Positions 1 through 8,900 of a stretch of DNA of 64,000 nucleotides are shown here, piece by piece (the first letter of the stretch is position 1; each line of letters starts with the position of its first letter). The stretch is from NCBI GenBank assembly GCA_965205255.1, contig OZ242051.1, positions 1,798,001 to 1,862,000 on the forward strand, written 5' to 3'. The translations under genes and the position numbers were made by a program. Origin of the DNA: G965205255 sp965205255. GTDB taxonomy: Bacteria > Pseudomonadota > Gammaproteobacteria > Pseudomonadales > Endozoicomonadaceae. The notes beneath the pieces were generated by a model. It was not told where the DNA came from, did no database searches, and saw only the letters and a list, made by a program, of their open reading frames with translations.

Positions 1-133
1 CGACTTTTCCGGATAAAAATATCCAACTCATATCCTTCGTTAGATAGCTCAGATTAAAGCGGTGATAGCAGAAGACACAATAATCGATGATACCAACCGG
101 AAAACGGTAACCTTTAGGTGATTGAGTGATCAT
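1..133 (-). pseudogene. IS6-family transposase N-terminal remnant (unit 1, cut by window edge)
   Basis: Reading leftward from an ATG at 131-133 the translation begins MITQSPKGYRFPVGIIDYCV, the usual start of the KGYRFP-type IS6 transposases, in which a LSYRDIEE segment follows. Here that segment is already altered (LSYLTKDM) and no DDE domain is present. The same fragment recurs at 2558-2782 and 5207-5431, so it is part of the tandemly repeated unit. Non-functional. Confidence 0.6.
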
Positions 134-169
134 TGCAAGCCCTTTTATTATTGGGTGAACTAACCATTG

Positions 170-186
170 CAACAAATCTTCAGATA
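170..186. repeat. 17-bp inverted repeat, left arm (partner 8901-8917)
   Basis: The sequence CAACAAATCTTCAGATA is the exact reverse complement of 8901-8917, just upstream of the LexA box of umuDC. Near copies occur at the same place in units 2 and 3. It lies beside the IS6 remnants, so it is probably the terminus of that IS, and the pair brackets the whole zinc-finger/umuDC block. Confidence 0.6.
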
Positions 187-310
187 AGTTGACAATGCCC
201 CGTCAACTAATCCTGTTACAAACAAGTTGTTGCAGGCGAAGTACCTCTGGTACAAAACCAGTTCGTTTTCTAATATGGAAAGTGCTGAAAAAAAGTTTAC
301 CTCGATCACA

Positions 311-326
311 TTTTTGCAACAGAGCC
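311..326. repeat. IS6-type terminal sequence upstream of the first zinc-finger gene
   Basis: TTTTTGCAACAGAGCC resembles the right terminal repeat of IS6-family elements (compare TTTGCAACAGAACC at 60482-60495). It ends about 30 bp before the zinc-finger start codon and is repeated with the unit in front of copies 2 and 3. The leader and possibly the promoter of these genes therefore derive from IS sequence. Confidence 0.5.
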
Positions 327-357
327 GTTAAATGGAATAAAAAACAAGTAACTCCCT

Positions 358-1659
358 ATGACAATCACCAAAAATCCCCTGATACTAGCAATCACGCTGA
401 CTTTAAGTACCGTTGTTCATGTACAAGCGACTAATTCAGTCTTTCCAGACTCAGCCACCGCCCCTTTGCCGAGCTATGATAACCAGCCCATTACACCTAA
501 GACTTGGGAAGAGGTAGACTTTATTTATTATGATTATTTTCCTTATAAGGATTTATATTCCAATACAACTATTCCAGGATGCAAGAAAGACAATAATGAC
601 CATGGAGTAACCGTACTGCGCTGCATAGAGCATATGAATCTGCTTCGCCCCAAAACCATGGTTAGCCAATGGTTGCAGGAACAAAAGAAACACGACTTAA
701 TTCCAATAACAATTAAAGAGTTTGGGGTTAACAATGTACATGGGTATATTACTGCTATTAAACCCACTACAGTGAATACCACCCACCTTGATATTAACAG
801 GAGTCATCAAAGCCCCGCCATCTCCTTATTTGCGCGACATGTACTAAAAGTAAGAACCTATCAGTTCAAAAATTTCAACACGGAAAAGATCAGCACAATC
901 TCGGCAACCCCTAATCATAGGTTTTATGTAGAAAATCACAAAGCTTTTGTTCCTATACATAATGTGTCGCCTAAAGATAACTTAATCAGTGCAACCGGCC
1001 ATAAGATTCACCTGCTCTGTAAAGGTAACAAAAACAGCCACTGCGGGGTGAGTTATGGGGTGAAGGGAATCCCTGTAGAGGTGTATAATCTAGAGATATA
1101 TCGAAAGCACAGATATTTTGTGGGGACAGGACAAATCCTAGTGCATAACTTATATTATACGTGCGAAACATGTGGGAAAAAATTTAGGAAACCATCAGAA
1201 ATAACTATCCATAACCGTGTGCATACTGGAGAAAAACCCTTTGCGTGCACTGTTTCAGATTGCAATTTCAAAACAGCCCGAAAATCCAATCTAACTAGCC
1301 ATATGCGCACGCATACTAAAACAAAACGCTACTCCTGCGATATCTGTGGCACCACTTTTTCTTGGAAAAATAGCTTAACAAGACATATGAAAAATACTAT
1401 TCATAAAGATGGCGATATTGTAAAAAATACTGGTTTTTATCCAGAAGCATGGCCATTAACAACTCCGCCTAATCCTTTAGATAGAGTGCCTCTTATACCA
1501 TTACAACCACCTGTATCACAGGCAGACGCTTCTGGCGTTATTCCTGATAATTCAGCATTGAGTTCTGAGGCAATGAGCAACGAATATTTGAAATTCAATC
1601 TTCCAGAATTCGTTTTGAATTTTCTTGATGAACTAGAACAACTTCAACCTAATATCTAA
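358..1659 (+). CDS. Secreted Hint-domain / C2H2 zinc-finger protein, copy 1
   Basis: The 433-residue product has a Sec-type signal peptide (residues 1-24, ending HVQA). The region at about 115-264 reads as a Hint (Hedgehog/intein) fold: TPNH at 184-187 matches block B, and the region closes with VYNLEIY then YFVGTGQILVHN ending at Asn264. Three C2H2 fingers follow at once: C269/C272-H285/H289, C297/C302-H315/H319 and C327/C330-H343/H349, with the eukaryotic linker HTGEKPF between the first two. The tail is proline-rich (365-388) and ends in an acidic amphipathic stretch (LPEFVLNFLDELEQ). In bacterial polymorphic toxins a Hint domain self-cleaves at this position to free a C-terminal toxin; here zinc fingers occupy that place. 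A block-A catalytic Cys is not obvious (C75 and C89 are candidates), so cleavage is uncertain. No strong ribosome site is visible. I infer a secreted, possibly nucleus-acting effector. Confidence 0.85.
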   Translation: MTITKNPLILAITLTLSTVVHVQATNSVFPDSATAPLPSYDNQPITPKTWEEVDFIYYDYFPYKDLYSNTTIPGCKKDNNDHGVTVLRCIEHMNLLRPKTMVSQWLQEQKKHDLIPITIKEFGVNNVHGYITAIKPTTVNTTHLDINRSHQSPAISLFARHVLKVRTYQFKNFNTEKISTISATPNHRFYVENHKAFVPIHNVSPKDNLISATGHKIHLLCKGNKNSHCGVSYGVKGIPVEVYNLEIYRKHRYFVGTGQILVHNLYYTCETCGKKFRKPSEITIHNRVHTGEKPFACTVSDCNFKTARKSNLTSHMRTHTKTKRYSCDICGTTFSWKNSLTRHMKNTIHKDGDIVKNTGFYPEAWPLTTPPNPLDRVPLIPLQPPVSQADASGVIPDNSALSSEAMSNEYLKFNLPEFVLNFLDELEQLQPNI

Positions 1660-1830
1660 CGATGCTCGTCCATGGAGTCTGCGGACTAAAATTGTTTGAA
1701 ATGATTTACGTTTTTCAAAAAACACCTGCGAATTATCAAGTCATTGTTTAATAGAGCAGAACAATTGATTAAGAGATAATACCCAAACTTGCTCTTTTGA
1801 TATTGTAGATGTTTCATTCTGTTGAACGTC

Positions 1831-2525
1831 CTATCGGACAGTCGGCAGTGATTTCCAGTTCGTCGTGTATGCAGGTGAACGGTGAGACTGATGCATGGTA
1901 TGAGCGCTTTTTACGCCTTGTGCTGCCAGAAACAGCTTTCCTGTACTTGCGTTAATCGTATCAACTACAGCCATGAGTGAAGTGCTTTTCATTTTTTCTG
2001 ATTGCTCAAAAAAATCTCCTTGCTGAGCAGTGGGATCAAAAAAATCAGCCTGCACTACTCCGGCTTTGTTATAACAATATCCATCTTTCCATATTGCTTG
2101 CAATAAGAGTGTCGCCTTTTTTATCAGCACCCGGGTATCATCCGTAGGTTTTATGAGTCTGGTGCAGGCGCTATTTGCATAGTGGTTTTCCATCTGAAAC
2201 CGGCTGGTCTGAATAAAGATTGTTATGTGTTTGGTCAACTGACGCTGTGCCCGCAACTTTTCGGCTACACGAGCCATGTATTCACACACAGCAGAGCGTA
2301 AGGTATTAAATGCGGTGATCTGCTGACCAAAAGAACGGCTACAGACAATTTATTGCTTAGGTAAAGTGATATCTTCTAGAGCCAGGCAGCAGACACCATT
2401 CAGTTCTCTGGCTGTGCGTTCTAACACAACAGAGTATTTTTTCCTTAACAGAGCGGGATTTGCTGTTGCCAGTTGCCACGCAGTGTCAATATTCATTGTT
2501 TGTAGTTTTTGAGTTAGCCGGGGAC
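1831..2525 (-). pseudogene. umuC 3' fragment, copy 1 (nonsense-containing)
   Basis: This matches the C-terminal ~230 residues of the intact UmuC at 7128-8387 but lacks the palm and fingers with their catalytic acidic residues. At about 2350 a CAA glutamine codon of the other copies has become TAA, so only the last ~150 codons remain open. It breaks off at its left junction in the same place as copy 2. It is a passenger of the tandem duplication with no expected function. Confidence 0.9.
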
Positions 2526-2557
2526 CCATCTTTTTGCAGAGAGTTTTGATGGGCTAA

Positions 2558-2782
2558 TTATAACTGCGTAGCTTTTCTATAACGATCACTCTGGTTATAG
2601 AATTTGATCCAGCAAGACTTTTCAGAAAACAGGTCGTAGCCTTTTATTTCGACTTTTCCGGATAAAAATATCCAACTCATATCCTTCGTTAGATAGCTCA
2701 GATTAAAGCGGTGATAGCAGAAGACACAATAATCGATGATACCAACCGGAAAACGGTAACCTTTAGGTGATTGAGTGATCAT
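2558..2782 (-). pseudogene. IS6-family transposase N-terminal remnant (unit 2)
   Basis: A 74-codon open stretch begins MITQSPKGYRFPVGIIDYC, typical of the N-terminus of IS6 transposases, then degenerates after about 30 residues. No DDE catalytic domain follows. It is the same fragment as at 1-133 and 5207-5431. Confidence 0.65.
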
Positions 2783-3005
2783 TGCAAGCCCTTTTATTAT
2801 TGGGTGAACTAACCATTACAACAAATCTTCAGGTAAGTTGACAATGCCCGGTCAACTAATCCTGTTACAAACAAGTTGTTGCAGGCAAAGTGCCTCTGGT
2901 ACAAAACCAGTTCGTTTTCTAAGATGGAAAGTGCTAGAAAAAGTTTACCTCGATCACATTTTTGCAACAGAGCCGTTAAATGGAATAACAAACAAGTAAC
3001 TCCCT

Positions 3006-4307
3006 ATGACAATCACCAAAAATCCTCTGATACTAGCAATCACACTGGCTTTAAGTATCATTGTTCATGTACAAGCGGCTAATTTAGTCTTTCCAGACTC
3101 AGCCGCCGCCCCTTTGCCGAGCTATGATAACCAGCCCATTACACCTAAGACTTGGGAAGAGGTAGACTTTATTTATTATGATTATTTTCCTTATAAGGAT
3201 TCCTATTCCAATAAAACTATTCCAGGATGCAAGAAAGACAATAATGACCATGGAGTAACCGTACTGCGCTGCATAGAGCATATGAATCTGCTTCGCCCCA
3301 AAACCATGGTTAGCCAATGGTTGCAGGAACAACAGAAACACGACTTAGTTCAAATAACAATTAAAGAGTTTGGGGTTAACAATGTACATGGGTATATTAC
3401 TGCTATTAAACCCACTACAGTGAATACCACCCACCTTGATATTAACAGGAGTCATCAAAGCCCCGCCATCTCCTTATTTGCGCGACATGTACTAAAAGTA
3501 AGAACCTATCAGTTCAAAAATTTCAACACGGAAAAGATCAGCACAATCTCGGCAACCCCTAATCATAGGTTTTATGTAGAAAATCACAAAGCTTTTGTTC
3601 CTATACATAACGTGTCGCCTAAAGATAACTTAATCAGTGCTACCGGCCATAAGATTCACCTGCTCTGTAAAGGTAACAAAAACAGCCACTGCGGGGTGAG
3701 TTATGGGGTGAAGGGAATCCCTGTAGAGGTGTATAATCTAGAGATATATCAAAAGCACAGATATTTTGTGGGGAAAGGACAGATCCTAGTGCATAACTTA
3801 TATTATACGTGCGAAACATGTGGGAAAAAATTTAGGAGACCATCAGAACTAACTAGCCATAAGCGTGTGCATACTGGAGAAAAACCCTATGCGTGCACTG
3901 TTTCATATTGCCATTTCAAAACAGCCCAAAAATCCAATCTAACTAGCCATATGCGCACGCATACTAGAGAAAAATCCTTCATCTGCAAGACCTGTGGCAC
4001 CACTTTTTCTTGGAAAAATAGCTTAACAAGACATATGAAAAGAAGTATTCATAAAGATGGCTATATTGTAAAAAATACTGGTTTTTATCCAGAAGCACGG
4101 CCATTAACAACTCCGCCTAATCCTTTGGATAGAGCGCCTCTTATACCATTACAACCACCTGTATCACAGGCAGACGCTTCTGGCGTTATTCCTGATAATT
4201 CAGCATTGAGTTCTGAGGCAATGAGCAACGAATATTTGACATTCAAGCTTTCAGAATTCGTTTTGAATTTTCTTGACGAACTAGAACAACCTAAATCTAA
4301 TATCTAA
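3006..4307 (+). CDS. Secreted Hint-domain / C2H2 zinc-finger protein, copy 2
   Basis: Same 433-residue architecture as copy 1: signal peptide (ending HVQA), Hint-like region with TPNH and a closing VHN at 262-264, three C2H2 fingers at 267-349, proline-rich linker and acidic tail. Finger 1 reads FRRPSELTSHKRVH, finger 2 contains YCHFKTAQKSNLTSH and finger 3 FSWKNSLTRH. Compared with copy 3 I count 5 differences in residues 1-266 but about 18 in the roughly 84 residues of the finger region, including positions next to or within the recognition helices. The frame is intact. The gene is preceded by the same IS-derived leader and followed by the umuC fragment on the opposite strand. Confidence 0.85.
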   Translation: MTITKNPLILAITLALSIIVHVQAANLVFPDSAAAPLPSYDNQPITPKTWEEVDFIYYDYFPYKDSYSNKTIPGCKKDNNDHGVTVLRCIEHMNLLRPKTMVSQWLQEQQKHDLVQITIKEFGVNNVHGYITAIKPTTVNTTHLDINRSHQSPAISLFARHVLKVRTYQFKNFNTEKISTISATPNHRFYVENHKAFVPIHNVSPKDNLISATGHKIHLLCKGNKNSHCGVSYGVKGIPVEVYNLEIYQKHRYFVGKGQILVHNLYYTCETCGKKFRRPSELTSHKRVHTGEKPYACTVSYCHFKTAQKSNLTSHMRTHTREKSFICKTCGTTFSWKNSLTRHMKRSIHKDGYIVKNTGFYPEARPLTTPPNPLDRAPLIPLQPPVSQADASGVIPDNSALSSEAMSNEYLTFKLSEFVLNFLDELEQPKSNI

Positions 4308-4478
4308 CGATGCTCGTCCATGGAGTCTGCGGACTGAAATTGTTTGAAATGATTTACACTTTTCAAAAAACACCTGCGAATTATCAAGTCATGGTTTAAT
4401 AGAGCAGAACAATTGATTAAGAGATAATACCCAAACCTGATCTTTCGATATTGTAGATGTTTCATTCTGTTGAACGTC

Positions 4479-5173
4479 CTATCGGACAGTCGGCAGTGAT
4501 TTCCAGTTCGTCGTGTATGCAGGTGAACGGTGAGACTGATGCATGGTATGAGCGCTTTTTACGCCTTGTGCTGCCAGAAACAGCTTTCCTGTACTTGCAT
4601 TAATCGTATCAACTACAGCCATGAGTGAAGTGCTTTTCATTTTTTCTGATGGCTCAAAAAAATCTCCTTGCTGAGCAGTGGGATCAAAAAAATCAGCCAG
4701 CACTACTCCGGCTTTGTTATAACAATATCCATCTTTCCATATTGCTTGCAATAAGAGTGTCGCCTTTTTTATCAGCACCCGGGTATCATCCGTAGGTTTG
4801 CTGAGTCTGGTGCAGGCGCTATTTGCATAGTGGTTTTCCATCTGAAACCGGCTGGTCTGAATAAAGATTGTTATGTGTTTGGTCAACTGACGCTGTGCCC
4901 GCAACTTTTCGGCTGCACGAGCCATGTATTCACACACAGCAGAGCGTAAGGTATTAAATGCGGTGATCTGCTGACCAAAAGAACGGCTACAGACAATTTG
5001 TTGCTTAGGTAAAGTGATATCTTCTAGAGCCAGGCAGCAGACACCATTCAGTTCTCTGGCTGTGCGTTCTAACACAACAGAGTATTTTTTCCTTAACAGA
5101 GCGGGATTTGCTGTTGCCAGTTGCCACGCAGTGTCAATATTCATTGTTTGTAGTTTTTGAGTTAGCCGGGGAC
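4479..5173 (-). pseudogene. umuC 3' fragment, copy 2
   Basis: About 230 codons remain open and match the C-terminal part of UmuC almost exactly. The N-terminal half, with the polymerase active site, is missing. The apparent ATG at 5175-5177 is created by the duplication junction (native UmuC reads WGVGPRL here, the fragment MGPRL). Without catalytic residues it is not expected to be a polymerase; whether a truncated product is made cannot be judged from sequence. Confidence 0.85.
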
Positions 5174-5206
5174 CCATCTTTTTGCAGAGAGTTTTGATGG
5201 GCTAAT

Positions 5207-5431
5207 TATAACTGCGTAGCTTTTCTATAACGATCACTCTGGTTATAGAATTTGATCCAGCAAGCCTTTTCAGAAAACAGGTCGTAGCCTTTTTATTTCG
5301 ACTTTTCCGGATAAAAATATCCAACTCATATCCTTCGTTAGATAGCTCAGATTAAAGCGTTGATAGCAGAAGACACAATAATCGATGATACCAACCGGAA
5401 AACGGTAACCTTTAGGTGATTGAGTGATCAT
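5207..5431 (-). pseudogene. IS6-family transposase N-terminal remnant (unit 3, frameshifted)
   Basis: Same fragment as at 2558-2782 but with one extra T in the run near 5290, which shifts the frame. Non-functional. Confidence 0.6.
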
Positions 5432-5654
5432 TGCAAGCCCTTTTATTATTGGGTGAACTAACCATTACAACAAATCTTCAGGTAAGTTGACAATGCCCGG
5501 TCAACTAATCCTGTTACAAACAAGTTGTTGCAGGCAAAGTGCCTCTGGTACAAAATCAGTTCGTTTTCTAAGATGGAAAGTGCTAGAAAAAGTTTACCTC
5601 GATCACATTTTTGCAACAGAGCCGTTAAATGGAATAACAAACAAGTAACTCCCT

Positions 5655-6956
5655 ATGACAATCACCAAAAATCCTCTGATACTAGCAATCACACTGGTTT
5701 TAAGTATCATTGTTCATGTACAAGCGGCTAATTTAGTCTTTCCAGACTCAGCCCCCGCCCCTTTGCCGAGCTATGATAACCAGCCCATTACACCTAAGAC
5801 TTGGGAAGAGGTAGACTTTATTTATTATGATTATTTTCCTTATAAGGATTCCTATTCCAATAAAACTATTCCAGGATGCAAGAAAGACAATAATGACCAT
5901 GGAGTAACCGTACTGCGCTGCATAGAGCATATGAATCTGCTTCGCCCCAAAACCATGGTTAGCCAATGGTTGCAGGAACAGCAGAAACACGACTTAGTTC
6001 AAATAACAATTAAAGAGTTTGGGGTTAACAATGTACATGGGTATATTACTGCTATTAAACCCACTACAGTGAATACCACCCACCTTGATATTAACAGGAG
6101 TCATCAAAGCCCCGCCATCTCCTTATTTGTGCGACATGTACTAAAAGCAAGAACCTATCAGTTCAAAAATTTCAACACGGAAAAGATCAGCACAATCTCG
6201 GCAACCCCTAATCATAGGTTTTATGTAGAAAATCACAAAGCTTTTGTTCCTATACAGAATGTGTCACCTAAAGATAACTTAATCAGTGCGACCGGCCATA
6301 AGATTCACCTGCTCTGTAAAGGTAACAAAAACAGCCACTGCGGGGTGAGTTATGGGGTGAAGGGAATCCCTGTAGAGGTGTATAATCTAGAGATATATCA
6401 AAAGCACAGATATTTTGTGGGGAAAGGACAGATCCTAGTGCATAACTTATATTATACGTGCGAAACATGTGGGAAAAAATTTAGGAGACCATCAGAACTA
6501 ACTAGCCATAAGCGTGTGCATACTGGAGAAAAACCCTTTTTGTGCACTGTTGCAGATTGCAATTTCAAAACAGCCCAAAAATCCAATCTAACTGCCCATA
6601 TGCGCAAGCATACTAAAGAAAAACCCTTCATCTGCGATATCTGTGGTGCCGCTTTTTCTTGGAAAACTGGCTTTACAAGACATATGAAAAGAAATATTCA
6701 TAAAGATGGCGATATTGTAAAAAATACTGGTTTTTATCCAAAAGCACGGCCATTAACAACTCCGCCTTATCCTTTGGATAGAGCGCATCTTATACCATTA
6801 CAACCACCTGTATCACAGGCAGACGCTTCTGGCGTTATTCCTGATAATTCAGCATTGAGTTATGAGGAAATTAGCAACGAATATTCGACATTAAATCTTC
6901 CAGAATTCGTTTTGAATTTTCTTGACGAACTAGAACAACCTAAATCTAATATCTAA
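5655..6956 (+). CDS. Secreted Hint-domain / C2H2 zinc-finger protein, copy 3
   Basis: 433 residues with the same order of signal peptide, Hint-like region, three C2H2 fingers, proline-rich linker and acidic tail. The fingers have diverged: finger 2 follows GEKPFLCTVADC and carries AQKSNLTAH, and finger 3 has FSWKTGFTRH in place of FSWKNSLTRH. The N-terminal two thirds are almost identical to copy 2, with changes confined to A/V, A/P, V/A and H/Q swaps. All zinc ligands are kept, so the changes do not look like decay. It lies next to intact umuDC, on the opposite strand. I infer an effector paralogue with altered DNA- or partner-binding specificity. Confidence 0.85.
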   Translation: MTITKNPLILAITLVLSIIVHVQAANLVFPDSAPAPLPSYDNQPITPKTWEEVDFIYYDYFPYKDSYSNKTIPGCKKDNNDHGVTVLRCIEHMNLLRPKTMVSQWLQEQQKHDLVQITIKEFGVNNVHGYITAIKPTTVNTTHLDINRSHQSPAISLFVRHVLKARTYQFKNFNTEKISTISATPNHRFYVENHKAFVPIQNVSPKDNLISATGHKIHLLCKGNKNSHCGVSYGVKGIPVEVYNLEIYQKHRYFVGKGQILVHNLYYTCETCGKKFRRPSELTSHKRVHTGEKPFLCTVADCNFKTAQKSNLTAHMRKHTKEKPFICDICGAAFSWKTGFTRHMKRNIHKDGDIVKNTGFYPKARPLTTPPYPLDRAHLIPLQPPVSQADASGVIPDNSALSYEEISNEYSTLNLPEFVLNFLDELEQPKSNI

Positions 6957-7127
6957 CGATGCTCGTCCATGGAGTCTGCGGACTGAAATTGTTTGAAATG
7001 ATTTACACTTTTCAAAAAACACCTGCGAATTATCAAGTCATGGTTTAATAGAGCAGAACAATGGATTAAGAGATAATACCCAAACCTGATCTTTCGATAT
7101 TGTAGATGTTTCATTCTGTTGAACGTC

Positions 7128-8387
7128 CTATCGGACAGTCGGCAGTGATTTCCAGTTCGTCGTGTATGCAGGTGAACGGTGAGACTGATGCATGGTATGA
7201 ACGCTTTTTACGCCTTGTGCTGCCAGAAACAGCTTTCCTGTACTTGCATTAATCGTATCAACTACAGCCATGAGTGAAGTGCTTTTCATTTTTTCTGATT
7301 GCTCAAAAAAATCTCCTTGCTGAGCAGTGGGATCAAAAAAATCAGCCAGCACTACTCCGGCTTTGTTATAACAATATCCATCTTTCCATATTGCTTGCAA
7401 TAAGAGTGTCGCCTTTTTTATCAGCACCCGGGTATCATCCGTAGGTTTTATGAGCCTGGTGCAGGCGCTATTTGCATAGTGGTTTTCCATCTGAAACCGG
7501 CTGGTCTGAATAAAGATTGTTATGTGTTTGGTCAACTGACGCTGTGCCCGCAACTTTTCGGCTGCACGAGCCATGTATTCACACACAGCAGAGCGTAAGG
7601 TATTAAATGCGGTGATCTGCTGACCAAAAGAACGGCTACAGACAATTTGTTGCTTAGGTAAAGTGATATCTTCTAGAGCCAGGCAGCAGACACCATTCAG
7701 TTCTCTGGCTGTGCGTTCTAACACAACAGAGTATTTTTTCCTTAACAGGGCGGGATTTGCTGTTGCCAGTTGCCACGCAGTGTCAATATTCATTGTTTGT
7801 AGTTTTTGAGTTAGCCGGGGGCCCACTCCCCAAACTTCATGAATAGGTGTGAGCTGCATCAATCGCTGTTGTCGTTCTTTGTTAAGCAAAACAACCACGC
7901 CTTTTGTTGCCGGGTATTGCTTAGCGGCATGATTAGCCAGTTTGGCAAGGGTTTTGGTGGGTGCGATACCCACACAGGTGGTGATGCCGGTTACTTGATA
8001 GATGGTCTCTCTTATCTGCTGGCCTAACGAGGATAATATCCCTTCATCAATGCCGGATAAGTCCAGAAAGGCTTCATCAATAGAGTAGACTTCTACTTGG
8101 GGAGCTATTGTCGTTAGTGTCTGCATAACCCGGGCAGAAAGATCAGCATACAAGGCATAATTAGAAGAAAACACCGCCACCTGATGATAACGAATCACAT
8201 CTTGAACCTGAAAGACAGGCTGCCCGATTTTAATTCCGAGTGCTTTAGCTTCCTGGGAACGGGCGACTACACAGCCATCGTTATTAGACAGCACGATAAC
8301 CGGCTTTCCCTGAAGGTCAGGGCGAAACAGAGTTTCACAGGATGCATAGAAATTATTGCAGTCGACTAAAGCGAAGCATGGTTTCAT
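7128..8387 (-). CDS. umuC: UmuC, catalytic subunit of DNA polymerase V
   Basis: Error-prone Y-family translesion polymerase of the SOS response. The 419-residue length is close to E. coli UmuC (422). The N-terminus FALVDCNNFYASCETLFRPD and the palm motif SIDEAFLDLSG carry the metal-binding acidic residues; the SNNDGCVVARS fingers motif is intact. ATG at 8385-8387 is preferred over an in-frame GTG two codons upstream because it gives the family-typical N-terminus. The gene almost abuts umuD, so the two should be co-transcribed and co-induced from the LexA-controlled promoter. Its 3' part is duplicated twice to the left in the zinc-finger array. Confidence 0.95.
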   Translation of the reverse strand: MKPCFALVDCNNFYASCETLFRPDLQGKPVIVLSNNDGCVVARSQEAKALGIKIGQPVFQVQDVIRYHQVAVFSSNYALYADLSARVMQTLTTIAPQVEVYSIDEAFLDLSGIDEGILSSLGQQIRETIYQVTGITTCVGIAPTKTLAKLANHAAKQYPATKGVVVLLNKERQQRLMQLTPIHEVWGVGPRLTQKLQTMNIDTAWQLATANPALLRKKYSVVLERTARELNGVCCLALEDITLPKQQIVCSRSFGQQITAFNTLRSAVCEYMARAAEKLRAQRQLTKHITIFIQTSRFQMENHYANSACTRLIKPTDDTRVLIKKATLLLQAIWKDGYCYNKAGVVLADFFDPTAQQGDFFEQSEKMKSTSLMAVVDTINASTGKLFLAAQGVKSVHTMHQSHRSPAYTTNWKSLPTVR

Positions 8388-8389
8388 GA

Positions 8390-8821
8390 TCACCGCCGTA
8401 AAGTTCGAATAACATTGGTTACCACGCCAAAAATATCCAGACCAGTTTCTGCATTGATTGGAATGGGAGGGTAGTTGGCATTACGCGGTAATAGTTGGGG
8501 ATGTGGCCGTAACACCAACTCCTTTACCGTCATCTCACCCAGTAAATTAGCAATCACGATATCACCCTGTTGTGCTTTTAATGAGTGATCAACCACCAAA
8601 ACATCATCTGGGTAAATACCGGCGTCAATCATCGAGTCGCCCTGTACCCGCACATAAAACGTTGCAGCGGGACGGCGAATACATAACTCATTCAGGTCCA
8701 GTGTTTTATCAATATAATCGTCTGCCGGTGAAGGAAATCCGGCAGAAACTCTTTCCAGAAAAAGGGGAATATGAACACGCTTGGCAGACAGATCTGAGCA
8801 GGCAATACATTCAGCTTTCAT
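8390..8821 (-). CDS. umuD: UmuD, LexA-like self-cleaving subunit of polymerase V
   Basis: 143-residue S24-family protein. The nucleophile lies in VQGDSMIDAGIYPDD and the general-base lysine in GEMTVKELVLRP, the same arrangement as E. coli Ser60/Lys97. An Ala-Gly in SAGFPSPADDY fits the RecA-stimulated self-cleavage site. I chose ATG at 8819-8821 because AGGA lies 8 bp upstream and the homologous N-terminus starts about there; a TTG six codons earlier is unlikely. First gene of the umuDC operon, downstream of a consensus LexA box. Confidence 0.93.
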   Translation of the reverse strand: MKAECIACSDLSAKRVHIPLFLERVSAGFPSPADDYIDKTLDLNELCIRRPAATFYVRVQGDSMIDAGIYPDDVLVVDHSLKAQQGDIVIANLLGEMTVKELVLRPHPQLLPRNANYPPIPINAETGLDIFGVVTNVIRTLRR

Positions 8822-8849
8822 CAGGAGGATCCTATGCAAACAATAAAAA

Positions 8850-8869
8850 TACTGTATGAGTATACAGTA
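8850..8869 (-). promoter_or_regulatory. LexA box (SOS operator) of umuDC
   Basis: CTGTATGAGTATACAG at 8852-8867 fits the gammaproteobacterial LexA consensus CTGT-N8-ACAG, extended by TA on each side. It lies about 30 bp upstream of the umuD start, so the operon should be repressed by LexA and induced by DNA damage. Confidence 0.93.
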
Positions 8870-8900
8870 TTTTATAGGCTATAAATAGTTACCGTCAAAT

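Larger units (their letters stand above)
1..7823. repeat. Tandem triplication, unit about 2.65 kb
   Basis: Three near-identical units start at about 1, 2650 and 5299. Each contains, in order, a leftward IS6 transposase remnant, a rightward zinc-finger gene and the leftward 3' part of umuC. Units 1 and 2 leave umuC at the same point (about 2525 and 5173), where the sequence switches to the next unit; unit 3 continues into full-length umuC near 7823. The third unit carries an extra T in the IS remnant near 5290. Unit 1 is the most decayed, with a nonsense codon in its umuC piece. I read this as duplication outward from the intact umuDC copy, with the left part of unit 1 possibly outside the window. 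Confidence 0.9.

Noticed and set aside
189..434. 81-codon frame overlapping the first zinc-finger gene start
   Set aside because: Out of frame with the well-supported zinc-finger gene; composition and lack of ribosome site fit a shadow frame. The same applies to its copies at 2876 and 5525.
4479..5177. Independent 232-residue gene
   Set aside because: It is the umuC 3' part; its ATG arises at the duplication junction and catalytic residues are missing.
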